Source of the DNA: UBA11222 sp049323435
GTDB lineage: Bacteria > Pseudomonadota > Alphaproteobacteria > UBA11222
Reading direction: 5' to 3'
Assembly: GCA_049323435.1 (NCBI GenBank)
Contig: JBMOMX010000013.1
Span: 1-64,000 of the forward strand
DNA length: 64,000 nucleotides
The position numbers and the translations under genes are program-made. Shown one piece after another: positions 41,947 through 50,417 of this stretch (position 1 is the stretch's first letter; the number at the start of each line of letters is the position of its first letter). Under the pieces are notes generated by a model. The model had not been told where the DNA came from. It saw nothing but the letters and a program-made list of their open reading frames with translations, and did no database searches.

Positions 41947-44670
41947 ATGCTTGATAAACATTACCAGCCGGCGGACGCCGAACAACGCATCTATGACCTA
42001 TGGGAAAGCGCGGGCGCGTTCCGCTGCGGGCAAAAGCCGGGCGCCAAAGGCTTTGCCATTGTCATCCCGCCGCCCAATGTCACCGGCAGCCTGCATATGG
42101 GGCACGCGCTCAACAATACGTTGCAGGATATTCTGATCCGCTTTGAACGGATGCGCGGCCGCGACGTGCTGTGGCAGCCGGGCACGGATCATGCGGGCAT
42201 CGCCACCCAGATGGTGGTGGAACGCCAACTGGCCGAGCGCCAACAGCCGGGCCGCCGCGATATGGGCCGCGAGGCGTTTGTAAAACGCGTGTGGGAATGG
42301 AAGGAAGAATCCGGCGGCCTGATCACCCGCCAGTTGCGCCGTCTGGGGGCGAGCTGCGACTGGTCACGCGAACGCTTCACCATGGATGAGGGCCTGTCGC
42401 GCGCCGTGGCCAGGGTGTTTGTCGAACTGCACAAACAGGGCTTGATTTACAAAGACAAGCGGCTGGTCAATTGGGATCCCAAACTGCTCACCGCCATTTC
42501 CGACCTGGAGGTTGAGCCGCGCGAGGTCAAGGGCCATTTGTGGCATTTCCGTTATCCGCTGGCCGATGGCAAAACCGTGCGCTACGCCAGCGCCTTTGAC
42601 GAGGATGGCACCCCCACCGCATGGGAAGAGCGGCCCTATATTGTGGTGGCGACGACGCGCCCTGAAACCATGCTGGGCGACACCGCAGTGGCGGTGCATC
42701 CGGACGATGCACGCTTTGCGCATCTGAAAGGCGCGCATGTCCTTCTGCCGCTGGCGGGGCGGCGCATTCCGATTGTGTTTGATGACTATGCCGATCCGGA
42801 ACAGGGATCGGGCGCGGTGAAAATTACGCCCGCGCATGACTTCAACGATTTCGAGGTCGGCCGGCGGCACGATCTGCCGCAAATCAATATTTTTGATCAA
42901 CATGCGCATCTCAACGAAAATACGCCCAAGCCCTATCAGGGCATGGAGCGCTATGCCGCCCGCAAACAGATCATCGCCGATCTGGGGGCGCTGAACCTGA
43001 TCGAACGCATTGATCCGCACACGAATATTGTGCCACATGGCGACCGTTCCGGCGTGGTCATTGAGCCCTGGCTGACCGATCAATGGTATGTGGACGCGCA
43101 TACACTGGCGCAGCCCGCCATCGCGGCGGTGAAATCCGGTCAGACCGTGTTCGTGCCGCGCAATTGGGAAAAAACCTATTTTGAATGGATGAATAATATC
43201 CAGCCCTGGTGCATTTCGCGCCAGCTCTGGTGGGGGCATCAAATACCCGCCTGGTATGCGCCGGATGGCGAAATATTTGTGGCGGCCACCGAGGCCGAGG
43301 CTCAGGCCGCCGCGCGCGCAAAATTTGGTAAGGATGTAGAGCTCAAACGCGACGAAGACGTGCTCGACACCTGGTTTTCCTCCGCACTTTGGCCGTTCTC
43401 GACGCTCGGCTGGCCGGATGAAACGCCCGAACTGGCGCGCTATTATCCCACAGACGTGCTGGTCACCGGCTTTGACATTATTTTCTTCTGGGTGGCGCGC
43501 ATGATGATGATGGGCCTGCACTTCATGAAAGAAGTGCCGTTCCGCACCGTCTATATCCATGCGCTGGTCCGTGACGAAAAGGGCCAGAAAATGTCCAAGT
43601 CCAAGGGCAATGTCATCGACCCGCTGGAGCTGATCGATCAGTTCGGCGCCGATGCGCTGCGCTTTACGCTGGCGGCGCAGGCGGCGCAGGGCCGCGACAT
43701 CAAACTGTCCCCCGCGCGGGTGGAGGGCTATCGCAATTTTGTCACCAAATTGTGGAACGCCGCGCGTTTTGCAGAAATGAACGAATGCCACCGTGTGGCG
43801 GGCTTTGACCCCGCGCACTGCAAGCAGGCGCTGAATCGCTGGATCGGCGGCGAGCTGGCGCGCGCGCAGGCCCGTGTGACCGAGGCGATTGAGGCGCACC
43901 GCTATAATGATGCGGCCAATGCGCTGTATCAGTTCGCCTGGCATGTGTTCTGCGACTGGTATGTGGAATTTTCCAAGCCCGCGCTAAGCGGCGGCGATAT
44001 TTCCGCGCGGGATGAAACCCGCGCCATGACCGCATTTGTGTTTGATCAATTGCTGATCCTGCTGCACCCGGTCATGCCGTTTGTCACCGAAGAATTATGG
44101 GCGCGCACCGCCGCATGGGGCGCGGCGCGTGCGCCCGGCCTGTTAATGCTGGCCGCATGGCCGCGCGATCTCGACCGCCTGATCGACCCCGCTGCCGATC
44201 AGGAACTGGATTGGGTGATCCGGCTGATCAGCGCCGTGCGTTCGGTGCGGGCGGAACTGAACGTGCCCGCCGGCGCCAAAATTCCGCTGCTGATCAAGGA
44301 TGCGAATGGGGATACGCAAAACCGGTTGCGCGATCATGGCGGGGTGATTGAACGGCTGGCGCGGCTTGCCTCCATTGCCGATGCGCCGCAAAAAATTCCC
44401 TCGGGCGCAGTGCAGGAAGTGCTGTTTGAGGCCACCCTGATCCTGCCGCTGGCTGATGTGATTGACATTCAGGCGGAACGCGCACGCCTGGCGAAGACGC
44501 TGGAAAAGCTGGACGCGGAAATTGGCAAAGCGGAAAGCAAGCTGGGCAATGCCGCCTTTGTGGATCGCGCGCCCGCGCAGGTGATTGAAACCGAACGCGA
44601 ACGCCTGGCGGAGCAGCAATCCACCCGCACCCGATTGAACGAGGCTCTGGCGCGGTTAAGCGCCGCCTGA
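41947..44670 (+). CDS. valS: Valyl-tRNA synthetase
   Basis: A 907-residue class I aminoacyl-tRNA synthetase for valine. The HIGH motif is HMGH (about residue 50) within NVTGSLHMGHALNN, and KMSKSKGN is at about residue 548. The connective editing domain lies between, with VATTRPETMLGDTAVAVHP. The C-terminal tRNA-binding domain ends with a coiled coil (ERARLAKTLEKLDAEIGKAE). Length is standard. The popZ-valS order is conserved in the class. Confidence 0.97.
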   Translation: MLDKHYQPADAEQRIYDLWESAGAFRCGQKPGAKGFAIVIPPPNVTGSLHMGHALNNTLQDILIRFERMRGRDVLWQPGTDHAGIATQMVVERQLAERQQPGRRDMGREAFVKRVWEWKEESGGLITRQLRRLGASCDWSRERFTMDEGLSRAVARVFVELHKQGLIYKDKRLVNWDPKLLTAISDLEVEPREVKGHLWHFRYPLADGKTVRYASAFDEDGTPTAWEERPYIVVATTRPETMLGDTAVAVHPDDARFAHLKGAHVLLPLAGRRIPIVFDDYADPEQGSGAVKITPAHDFNDFEVGRRHDLPQINIFDQHAHLNENTPKPYQGMERYAARKQIIADLGALNLIERIDPHTNIVPHGDRSGVVIEPWLTDQWYVDAHTLAQPAIAAVKSGQTVFVPRNWEKTYFEWMNNIQPWCISRQLWWGHQIPAWYAPDGEIFVAATEAEAQAAARAKFGKDVELKRDEDVLDTWFSSALWPFSTLGWPDETPELARYYPTDVLVTGFDIIFFWVARMMMMGLHFMKEVPFRTVYIHALVRDEKGQKMSKSKGNVIDPLELIDQFGADALRFTLAAQAAQGRDIKLSPARVEGYRNFVTKLWNAARFAEMNECHRVAGFDPAHCKQALNRWIGGELARAQARVTEAIEAHRYNDAANALYQFAWHVFCDWYVEFSKPALSGGDISARDETRAMTAFVFDQLLILLHPVMPFVTEELWARTAAWGAARAPGLLMLAAWPRDLDRLIDPAADQELDWVIRLISAVRSVRAELNVPAGAKIPLLIKDANGDTQNRLRDHGGVIERLARLASIADAPQKIPSGAVQEVLFEATLILPLADVIDIQAERARLAKTLEKLDAEIGKAESKLGNAAFVDRAPAQVIETERERLAEQQSTRTRLNEALARLSAA

Positions 44671-44672
44671 CC

Positions 44673-44697
44673 GGCCTTCGCACGAAGTGCTAAGGCC
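44673..44697. terminator. Hairpin between convergent valS and sulfotransferase
   Basis: GGCCTT-C-GCAC-GAA-GTGC-T-AAGGCC forms a stable stem spanning the 19-base gap and the sulfotransferase stop. There is no T-run on either side, so it may be a weak or rho-assisted bidirectional terminator. Confidence 0.5.
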
Positions 44698-45613
44698 CGG
44701 CAAGTTTGCCATGCATGATCCAGTGCGCCAGTTCGGGCGATAACCGCTCGCGCAGGGTTTCCTCCAGCACCGCAAGCTCACGCGGGCCAAGCACATCGCG
44801 CCACTGGCCGCTTTCGCCCTTGTTGAAAAAATTGCCGGGATCGCGCCAGATGCCGGTTTTCGCGTCTGGGGCCAGGCTCGCGGAATTTTCCTTCATATTT
44901 GCAAATTCCGCCGCCTGGATCAGTTCGGGCCACAGATTTTCCGCAACATTGATCCCCAGAATTTGCGCAATGCGGCGCATCTCGCCCCCCAGATCGCGTT
45001 TCATATCGCTGTAATGCATGAAATGAATATTGGGCAGATGCCGGTAATCCCAGAAGCTTTTGACATAGGGCAGCACGCCCGCCGGATTATCGGTGGCGCC
45101 CGGCGTGCCGGTTCGGGTGATCTCCTCGATGAACCGGTCGCCAATGCTGCCGCCGCCCCCGCCGCTGGGCAGTTTGACATCCGGCCCGGCATTGGCCATC
45201 GCCTTTTCCATAAATTCCGGATTGATGTTTTTCATGTGATTGCCAAACGACATGAACGCATCCCGCGGATCGCGGCCGACGCATAAATAGGTCGTACCCG
45301 GATAATAAGGCAGGCCGTCAAACGGCGTATGGGTTTTGATAAAGCGGCGATGGGTCTGCGCCTCCAGCGCAGCCAGCACCTTCTCAACCGGTGCGATGAG
45401 CATATCAAGCCAGGGCGTGTAATCGCTGAGCGGGCGGTCAAACTCCGTCTTCTGGAAGATCAGCAGCGCACAGATCATCTGCGTCCAGGTGGTGCCGCAT
45501 TTGGGCGGCGTGCAGATAAAAATATCGCCGTCGCGGGATTTGAAATTATCCCAGCGGGTGCTGTCCATCATAAAAGTCTTGTAAACCGCAGAGGGTTTTT
45601 GCGCACGCGTCAT
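44690..45613 (-). CDS. Sulfotransferase (copy 1)
   Basis: A 307-residue PAPS-dependent sulfotransferase of the cytosolic Sulfotransfer_1 type. The 5'-phosphosulfate loop is CTPPKCGTTW (about residue 35-45), the catalytic-region KTHTPFDGLPYY follows, and the 3'-phosphate site is VGRDPRDAFMS (about 105). The open frame runs far upstream to 45847 into the paralogue, but the family begins at the ATG at 45613, with GGGAAAA upstream. It transfers sulfate from PAPS to an unknown acceptor. It is a paralogue of the gene just upstream; the gap is 43 bases. Confidence 0.9.
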   Translation of the reverse strand: MTRAQKPSAVYKTFMMDSTRWDNFKSRDGDIFICTPPKCGTTWTQMICALLIFQKTEFDRPLSDYTPWLDMLIAPVEKVLAALEAQTHRRFIKTHTPFDGLPYYPGTTYLCVGRDPRDAFMSFGNHMKNINPEFMEKAMANAGPDVKLPSGGGGGSIGDRFIEEITRTGTPGATDNPAGVLPYVKSFWDYRHLPNIHFMHYSDMKRDLGGEMRRIAQILGINVAENLWPELIQAAEFANMKENSASLAPDAKTGIWRDPGNFFNKGESGQWRDVLGPRELAVLEETLRERLSPELAHWIMHGKLAGP

Positions 45614-45656
45614 GAGATTTTTCCCGATTCTGATAAAATGCCTGACTATCCTATTC

Positions 45657-46586
45657 CTAACGCCCGCCGCGGCCGGATTCAATCCATTTGCCAAGTTCAG
45701 GCGGAAGCGCGGCCAGCGCCGCCGCATAGGCCGCCAGTTCGTCAGGGCCCAGCGTACCAAGCCACTGGCCGGTTTCGCCCTTATTGAAAAACCGCGTTGG
45801 ATCGCGCCAGATGCCAGTTTTTGCGTCCGGGGCAAGGGCTGCGGCATTGTCTTTCATGGTGTCAAATTGCGCGGCGCTGACCAATTGCGGCCACAGCGCC
45901 TCTGCAACAGTAATGCCAAGAATTTTCGCAATGCGGCGCATCTCTCCATCCAGATCGCGTTGCAGATCGCTGTAATGCACGAAATGAATATTCGGCAAAT
46001 GCCGGTACTCCCAGAAGCCCTGTATATAAGGCTGCACCGGCATCATCATGGGATTCAGGCAGCTTTCCGGCGTCAGCAGGCTGGCGATCCAGGCGCGGAA
46101 CCGTTCCCGCATATCCTTGATCATGGGCGGCGGCGGCGCATCGCCCGGTTTCATATTTTTCGCCATGCGCATCATGAATTCCGGACTGGCGTTGCCAACC
46201 TGATTATCCATGGACATGAAAACATCGCGTGGATCGCGCCCCACACAGAAATAGGCCGTACCCGGATAATATGGCAACCCGTCAAACGGCGTATGCGTCT
46301 TGATGAAACGGCGATGGGTCTGCCTTTCCAACAATCCGGCCACATCCTCTATGGGCGCAATCAGCATATCGAGCCAGGGTGAGTAATCGCTCAGCGGGCG
46401 GTCCAGTTCCGGCTTCTGGAAAATCAGCAAAGCGCAGATCATCTGCATCCAGGTGGTGCCGCATTTGGGCGGCGTGCAGATGATAATGTCGCCTTCGCGC
46501 GGCTGAAGTTTATCCCAGCGCGCGCTGTCCATTGCGAAATTGCGGTAAACCGCGGATGGTTTTTGCGCGCGAACCGGCTGCTGCAT
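45657..46586 (-). CDS. Sulfotransferase (copy 2)
   Basis: A 309-residue sulfotransferase with the same motifs as its neighbour: CTPPKCGTTW, KTHTPFDGLPYY, and VGRDPRDVFMS. The two proteins agree along their length, diverging mainly in the middle (about residues 125-190), where this copy has KNMKPGDAPPPPM in place of a Gly-rich stretch. That region shapes the acceptor pocket in the family, so the two may act on different acceptors. The upstream copy in the unit is this one; both read leftward. Acceptor unknown. Confidence 0.9.
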   Translation of the reverse strand: MQQPVRAQKPSAVYRNFAMDSARWDKLQPREGDIIICTPPKCGTTWMQMICALLIFQKPELDRPLSDYSPWLDMLIAPIEDVAGLLERQTHRRFIKTHTPFDGLPYYPGTAYFCVGRDPRDVFMSMDNQVGNASPEFMMRMAKNMKPGDAPPPPMIKDMRERFRAWIASLLTPESCLNPMMMPVQPYIQGFWEYRHLPNIHFVHYSDLQRDLDGEMRRIAKILGITVAEALWPQLVSAAQFDTMKDNAAALAPDAKTGIWRDPTRFFNKGETGQWLGTLGPDELAAYAAALAALPPELGKWIESGRGGR

Positions 46587-46638
46587 TGCTTCCTCCTGCC
46601 CCGATGGCTGACATCATTGCTATGTTACCATGCCCCGT

Positions 46639-47676
46639 TCAGTATGCGTAAGACAGGCTGATTGATCCAAACATATCGGGCTTGTCCTGGCCATTAAATT
46701 CCTCGCTGCGCAGCACCTGCGTGAACGCCACGCGCGCCCGGTCAATGGTAAGCACCAGTCCGGTTTGCAGATCCAGAACCAATGGCTTGCTGTCAACGCT
46801 GCGGCTATCGGCAAAACTGTTGCCATCTAGGAAAATATTGCGTGCGACCAGACGCATCTCGGCGCCGGCGAAAACATAGCAGGAAAACATTGATTCCCCG
46901 GGATCAAAAAAGTCGGAGCCTGGCAGGCTTGGCCGGATGCGCGGCGGACCGTAATCTGTCGGCAAATCATTCCCCAGCCGCAGGGTAGCGCCCCCCGCGC
47001 CATAGGTAAAAACATTTCCTGCGGCAACCCCCCAATGCGGCGTAAAATCAAACTCCGCTCCATTGCTAAATTCGAGTATCGGTTCCCTGTATTTTTGTTC
47101 GTAATACAACACAATGCCTGGTTCGTTTTTAAGCTGATGGCGCCAGCCCTCAGGCTTCTTCGCGCCGATCAATTTATGCCATTCGGTCTGTACCTGCCGG
47201 GCATAAGATGCGGGCCCCACCATACCCAGATCCAGCTCCAGATTTTTCAACAGGCATTTATCTTTTCCCGTGCTGGCTGCTTCAACGCATTTTTCCGAGG
47301 CAACGCCAATACTGCCATACAGCCACCCCGCATAGGGCCGGTCATTTCTCACAGGATCGGCCGCTCCTATGTCTTCGGGCGTGTACATATTCTGCCCCAG
47401 GCCGAAACTGAACCGCAGCTTTCCAAGATCAAAAAATGGCTGGTTCCTGAGAAATCCTGTCAACCGCCCGGCGTCATTCTGGCCCTCCGGCGCAGGCGGG
47501 CTGAACCAGCTTAGCCGAAGGCCATTGGTGTAATGCCGATCGCCCGCACCGGCAAACAGATCGTTTTCCGCCTGAACATTAATAGTCCCTCCTGATGCAG
47601 CCAGTGACGGCTGCGCCAGAACGATAACGCAGCTAACGGCAATGCCGCACCATTGAATGATCCTCATAAGGGCCAA
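46639..47676 (-). CDS. lpxR: LpxR-like lipid A deacylase (DUF2219)
   Basis: A 345-residue outer-membrane protein of the DUF2219/LpxR family, which removes the 3'-acyloxyacyl group of lipid A in Salmonella. The signal peptide ends near PSLAA. The diagnostic N-terminal motif ENDLFAGAGDRHYTNGLRLSW (family: N-D-x-x-x-x-x-D-x-x-Y-T-N-G) is present near residue 37-57, followed by NDRPYAGWLYGS near 130. The start is a TTG at 47676, well placed behind GAGGAG, which overlaps the znuB stop; the ATG three codons on is the alternative. The gene is 3 bases after znuB. Confidence 0.87.
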   Translation of the reverse strand: MALMRIIQWCGIAVSCVIVLAQPSLAASGGTINVQAENDLFAGAGDRHYTNGLRLSWFSPPAPEGQNDAGRLTGFLRNQPFFDLGKLRFSFGLGQNMYTPEDIGAADPVRNDRPYAGWLYGSIGVASEKCVEAASTGKDKCLLKNLELDLGMVGPASYARQVQTEWHKLIGAKKPEGWRHQLKNEPGIVLYYEQKYREPILEFSNGAEFDFTPHWGVAAGNVFTYGAGGATLRLGNDLPTDYGPPRIRPSLPGSDFFDPGESMFSCYVFAGAEMRLVARNIFLDGNSFADSRSVDSKPLVLDLQTGLVLTIDRARVAFTQVLRSEEFNGQDKPDMFGSISLSYAY

Positions 47677-47679
47677 GGA

Positions 47680-48480
47680 TTATCTCCTCAATTGTTTCCT
47701 CTCTCCCAAAATCAGACTGCAAAAAAACAGCAACATTGCGGCAAGAACGATTGATGGGCCGGATGGCGTATCAAACAGCAGCGAACCATATAATCCGCCT
47801 GTCACCGCCACAGCCCCGATCAGCGCCGCCAGCGCCGCCATCATTTCCGGCCCGCGGGCAAAACGCCGCGCACAGGCCGCCGGGATCAGCAGCAAGGATG
47901 TAATCAGCAGCGCCCCGGTGATTTTTATCGCGGCTGCAATCAAAAAAGCAATCAGCAGCATAAAGCCGGTGCGCACCAGAACAATATTCACCCCTTCGGC
48001 CCGCGCCAGTTCTTCATGCACGGTCATCGCCAGCAGCGGCCGCCACATCCAGATCAGCAGCCCCAGCGCCACAATTCCGCCGCCCACGATCCAGCCAATA
48101 TCCAGCATGGAAACCGACAACAGATCGCCGAACAGATAGGCCATCAGATCCAGCCGGATACCCTGCATCAGGCTGAGCGCCACCATGCCCAGCGACAGCG
48201 CCGAATGCGATAAAATGCCCAGCAACGTATCCCCGGCCAGGTGGCGCGCCGATCCCATGCCCGCAAGTATCACCGCCAGCAGAATACTGACCGCCAAGAC
48301 GCCCAATATCGGGTCCACCCCCAGCAACATGCCCAGCGCCACCCCCAGCAGGGCCGAATGCGCCATCGTATCGCCGAAATAGGCCATGCGCCGCCATACG
48401 ATAAAACAGCCCGCCGGTCCCGCCACCAGCGCCACGCCAATGCCGGCAATCAATGCGCGCACAAAAAAATCAGTGATCAT
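47680..48480 (-). CDS. znuB: Zinc/manganese ABC transporter permease ZnuB
   Basis: A 266-residue ABC-3 family permease of the zinc/manganese/iron type. It has about eight membrane helices, with the family blocks CFIVWRRMAYFGDTMAHSALLG near residues 25-46 and LAGDTLLGILSHSALSLG. The ATG at 48480 lies inside the end of znuC; an open frame further upstream overlaps znuC and is rejected. It should take zinc passed by a ZnuA-type binding protein. No znuA is in the window. Overlaps with znuC by 11 bases and is followed by lpxR after 3 bases. Confidence 0.93.
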   Translation of the reverse strand: MITDFFVRALIAGIGVALVAGPAGCFIVWRRMAYFGDTMAHSALLGVALGMLLGVDPILGVLAVSILLAVILAGMGSARHLAGDTLLGILSHSALSLGMVALSLMQGIRLDLMAYLFGDLLSVSMLDIGWIVGGGIVALGLLIWMWRPLLAMTVHEELARAEGVNIVLVRTGFMLLIAFLIAAAIKITGALLITSLLLIPAACARRFARGPEMMAALAALIGAVAVTGGLYGSLLFDTPSGPSIVLAAMLLFFCSLILGERKQLRR

Positions 48481-49246
48481 GCGCGGGTTCCAGCGGCGCC
48501 ACATCGCCCGACAGCGTATGCACATGGTCATGGCCATGCGGGCCATGCGCATAAAGCGCAAACGCCTCGGCGGCGCGCGGGCCAAACAGGCGCAGATATT
48601 CGGGGTCTTTCGCCACCATGGCGGGCGTCCCCGCACAGCACAGATGTTGATTCAGGCACAAAACCCGGTCGGTTTGCGCCATCACCAGATGCAGATCATG
48701 CGACACCATCAGCACGGCGCAGCCCCGCCGGGCCCGAATATCCCCGATCAGCCGGTACAGTTCGGCCTGGCCGCCAAAATCCACCCCCTGCACCGGCTCG
48801 TCCAGCACCAGCAATTCCGGATTGGACAATAAGGCGCGGGCCAACAGAACGCGCTGCAATTCGCCGCCAGAAAGGGTCTGCGCCTGCGCCCCCGCCAGAT
48901 GCGCCACCCCGGTTTCGGCCAGGGCCGCCCCGATTTCAGTGCGCGACGCCCGGCAGGTCAGGGTCATCAGCCGCTCCACCCCCAGCGGCATCACCGGATC
49001 TATGGCAAATTTCTGCGGCAGATAGCCGATCCGAAGCCCGGCCCGGCGTCGAATTTCGCCCCTGTCCGGGCGCAACAGGCCCAGCAGCACCCGGACAAGG
49101 CTGCTTTTGCCGGCCCCGTTCGGCCCGATCAGCGTAATGATTTCGCCCGGCGCAATGCGCAGGTCTATATGCGCCAATATGCGCCGCCCCCCCAGACCAA
49201 GCTCGATCCCCGCGGCGTCAATCAGCGCCATATTTTCTTGCGTCAT
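48470..49246 (-). CDS. znuC: Zinc ABC transporter ATPase ZnuC
   Basis: A 258-residue ABC ATPase. Walker A is GPNGAGKSSLV (about 38-48), the Q-loop is LPQKFAIDP, the signature is LSGGELQRVLLARAL, and Walker B is LLVLDEPVQGVDF. The C-terminal tail is rich in His and Asp (HGPHGHDHVHTLSG and PAHDH), typical of ZnuC and fitting zinc handling. It is the first gene of a leftward unit znuC-znuB-lpxR. Region 49247-49388 upstream has no clear Zur box by eye, though an inverted repeat is present. Confidence 0.93.
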   Translation of the reverse strand: MTQENMALIDAAGIELGLGGRRILAHIDLRIAPGEIITLIGPNGAGKSSLVRVLLGLLRPDRGEIRRRAGLRIGYLPQKFAIDPVMPLGVERLMTLTCRASRTEIGAALAETGVAHLAGAQAQTLSGGELQRVLLARALLSNPELLVLDEPVQGVDFGGQAELYRLIGDIRARRGCAVLMVSHDLHLVMAQTDRVLCLNQHLCCAGTPAMVAKDPEYLRLFGPRAAEAFALYAHGPHGHDHVHTLSGDVAPLEPAHDH

Positions 49247-49283
49247 ACCTTGCCGATACTCTGTTACTTACACTGCTGCAATG

Positions 49284-49325
49284 CCATAATAAGGTCCCCA
49301 TGGCGATTACAAAGCAGTATTATGG
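49284..49325. promoter_or_regulatory. Inverted repeat between znuC and the LLM genes
   Basis: Perfect 8-bp arms CCATAATA (49284-49291) and TATTATGG (49318-49325) with a 26-base loop, in the shared promoter region. Could be a site for Zur or another regulator; this is not established. Confidence 0.35.
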
Positions 49326-49388
49326 GGCCAATCAGACAAAGGATCCGCGCCATCCAGGCGGACAGGGTTCACGCTTCAGGAGGGAATA

Positions 49389-50393
49389 ATGAAAGTAGAC
49401 GGCGAACTGCCCATCGGGATGGATAAGGTCACAGAGCGCATCGTTCAGCTAGAAGCAGCGGGCTTCACCGGGGCGCAAACCGTGGAAACCGGGCATGACC
49501 CGTTCCTTCCGCTGGTGCTGGCGGCCGAACACAGCAAAAAGATCGAGCTGATCACGGCCATCGCCGTGGCTTTTGCGCGTAACCCGATGAATATGGCCGC
49601 CCTTGGCAATGACCTGAACCATTATTCCCAAGGCCGCTTCATTATGGGGATCGGCTCGCAGATCAAGGCGCATATTGAAAAGCGTTTCTCCATGCCCTGG
49701 TCGCACCCCGCCCCGCGGATGCGTGAAATGATCCTCGCCATGCGCGCCATCTGGGCCAACTGGTATGACGGCGTGCCGCTGAATTTCCGGGGCGAGTTCT
49801 ATTCCCACACCCTGATGACGCCGGTGTTCACCCCGACGCCCAGCAAATTTGGCCCGCCCCGCGTGTTTCTGGCCGCTGTCGGCCCGATGATGACCGAGGT
49901 CGCCGCCGATACTGCCGATGGCATCATGGTGCATCCGATGACATCGGTGAAATATCTCAAACAGATGACCCTGCCGATTGTAGAGGCCAGCCTGAAAAAA
50001 CGCGGCCGCGCGCGCAACACGTTTGAACTGTCTTATCCAGTGTTTGTGGTTTCGGGCCAGAACGAAAAAGAATTCGCCGAGAACAAACAGGCCGTCAAAC
50101 AGCGCATCGCCTTCTATGCCTCGACGCCCGCCTATCGCGGCGTTCTGGAAACACATGGCTGGTCCACCTTACAGCCGCAACTGAACCTGATGTCGAAACA
50201 GGGCAAATGGGTCGAGATGGGCGAACTGATCGAGGATGAAATTCTCGACACTTTCGCCGTGGTGGGCGAACCGCAGGAAATTGTGCCGATGATCAAAAGC
50301 CGCTACACCGGGCTGGTGGATCGTATCAGCATCAATTTCAGCTATGCCCCGCCTGAAAAGCGCCCGGCGCTGATTCGGGAATTATCTGCTTAA
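49389..50393 (+). CDS. LLM class F420-dependent oxidoreductase (TIGR03617-like)
   Basis: A 334-residue luciferase-like (LLM) oxidoreductase of the F420-associated TIGR03617 type. It has the TIM-barrel LLM pattern: ELITAIAVAFARNPMNMAALGNDLNHYSQGRFIMGIGSQ near residue 58-95, and RVFLAAVGPMMTEVAADTADGIMVHPM near 158. An F420 or FMN cofactor is expected. The purine-rich GGAGGGAA just upstream is a good ribosome site. The second LLM gene starts 24 bases downstream, so both form one unit. Confidence 0.87.
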   Translation: MKVDGELPIGMDKVTERIVQLEAAGFTGAQTVETGHDPFLPLVLAAEHSKKIELITAIAVAFARNPMNMAALGNDLNHYSQGRFIMGIGSQIKAHIEKRFSMPWSHPAPRMREMILAMRAIWANWYDGVPLNFRGEFYSHTLMTPVFTPTPSKFGPPRVFLAAVGPMMTEVAADTADGIMVHPMTSVKYLKQMTLPIVEASLKKRGRARNTFELSYPVFVVSGQNEKEFAENKQAVKQRIAFYASTPAYRGVLETHGWSTLQPQLNLMSKQGKWVEMGELIEDEILDTFAVVGEPQEIVPMIKSRYTGLVDRISINFSYAPPEKRPALIRELSA

Positions 50394-50417
50394 AATTTTT
50401 CGGCAAGGAGACGAACG

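Noticed and set aside
42364..43944. 526-codon minus-strand open frame inside valS
   Set aside because: Fully antisense to a clear valyl-tRNA synthetase; long shadow frames are expected at high GC. The translation has no coherent domain.
45614..45847. N-terminal extension of sulfotransferase copy 1
   Set aside because: The extra 78 residues are another frame of the neighbouring paralogue; the family starts at 45613.
48481..48636. N-terminal extension of ZnuB
   Set aside because: Overlaps the end of znuC in a different frame and is rich in Arg/Met without family similarity.
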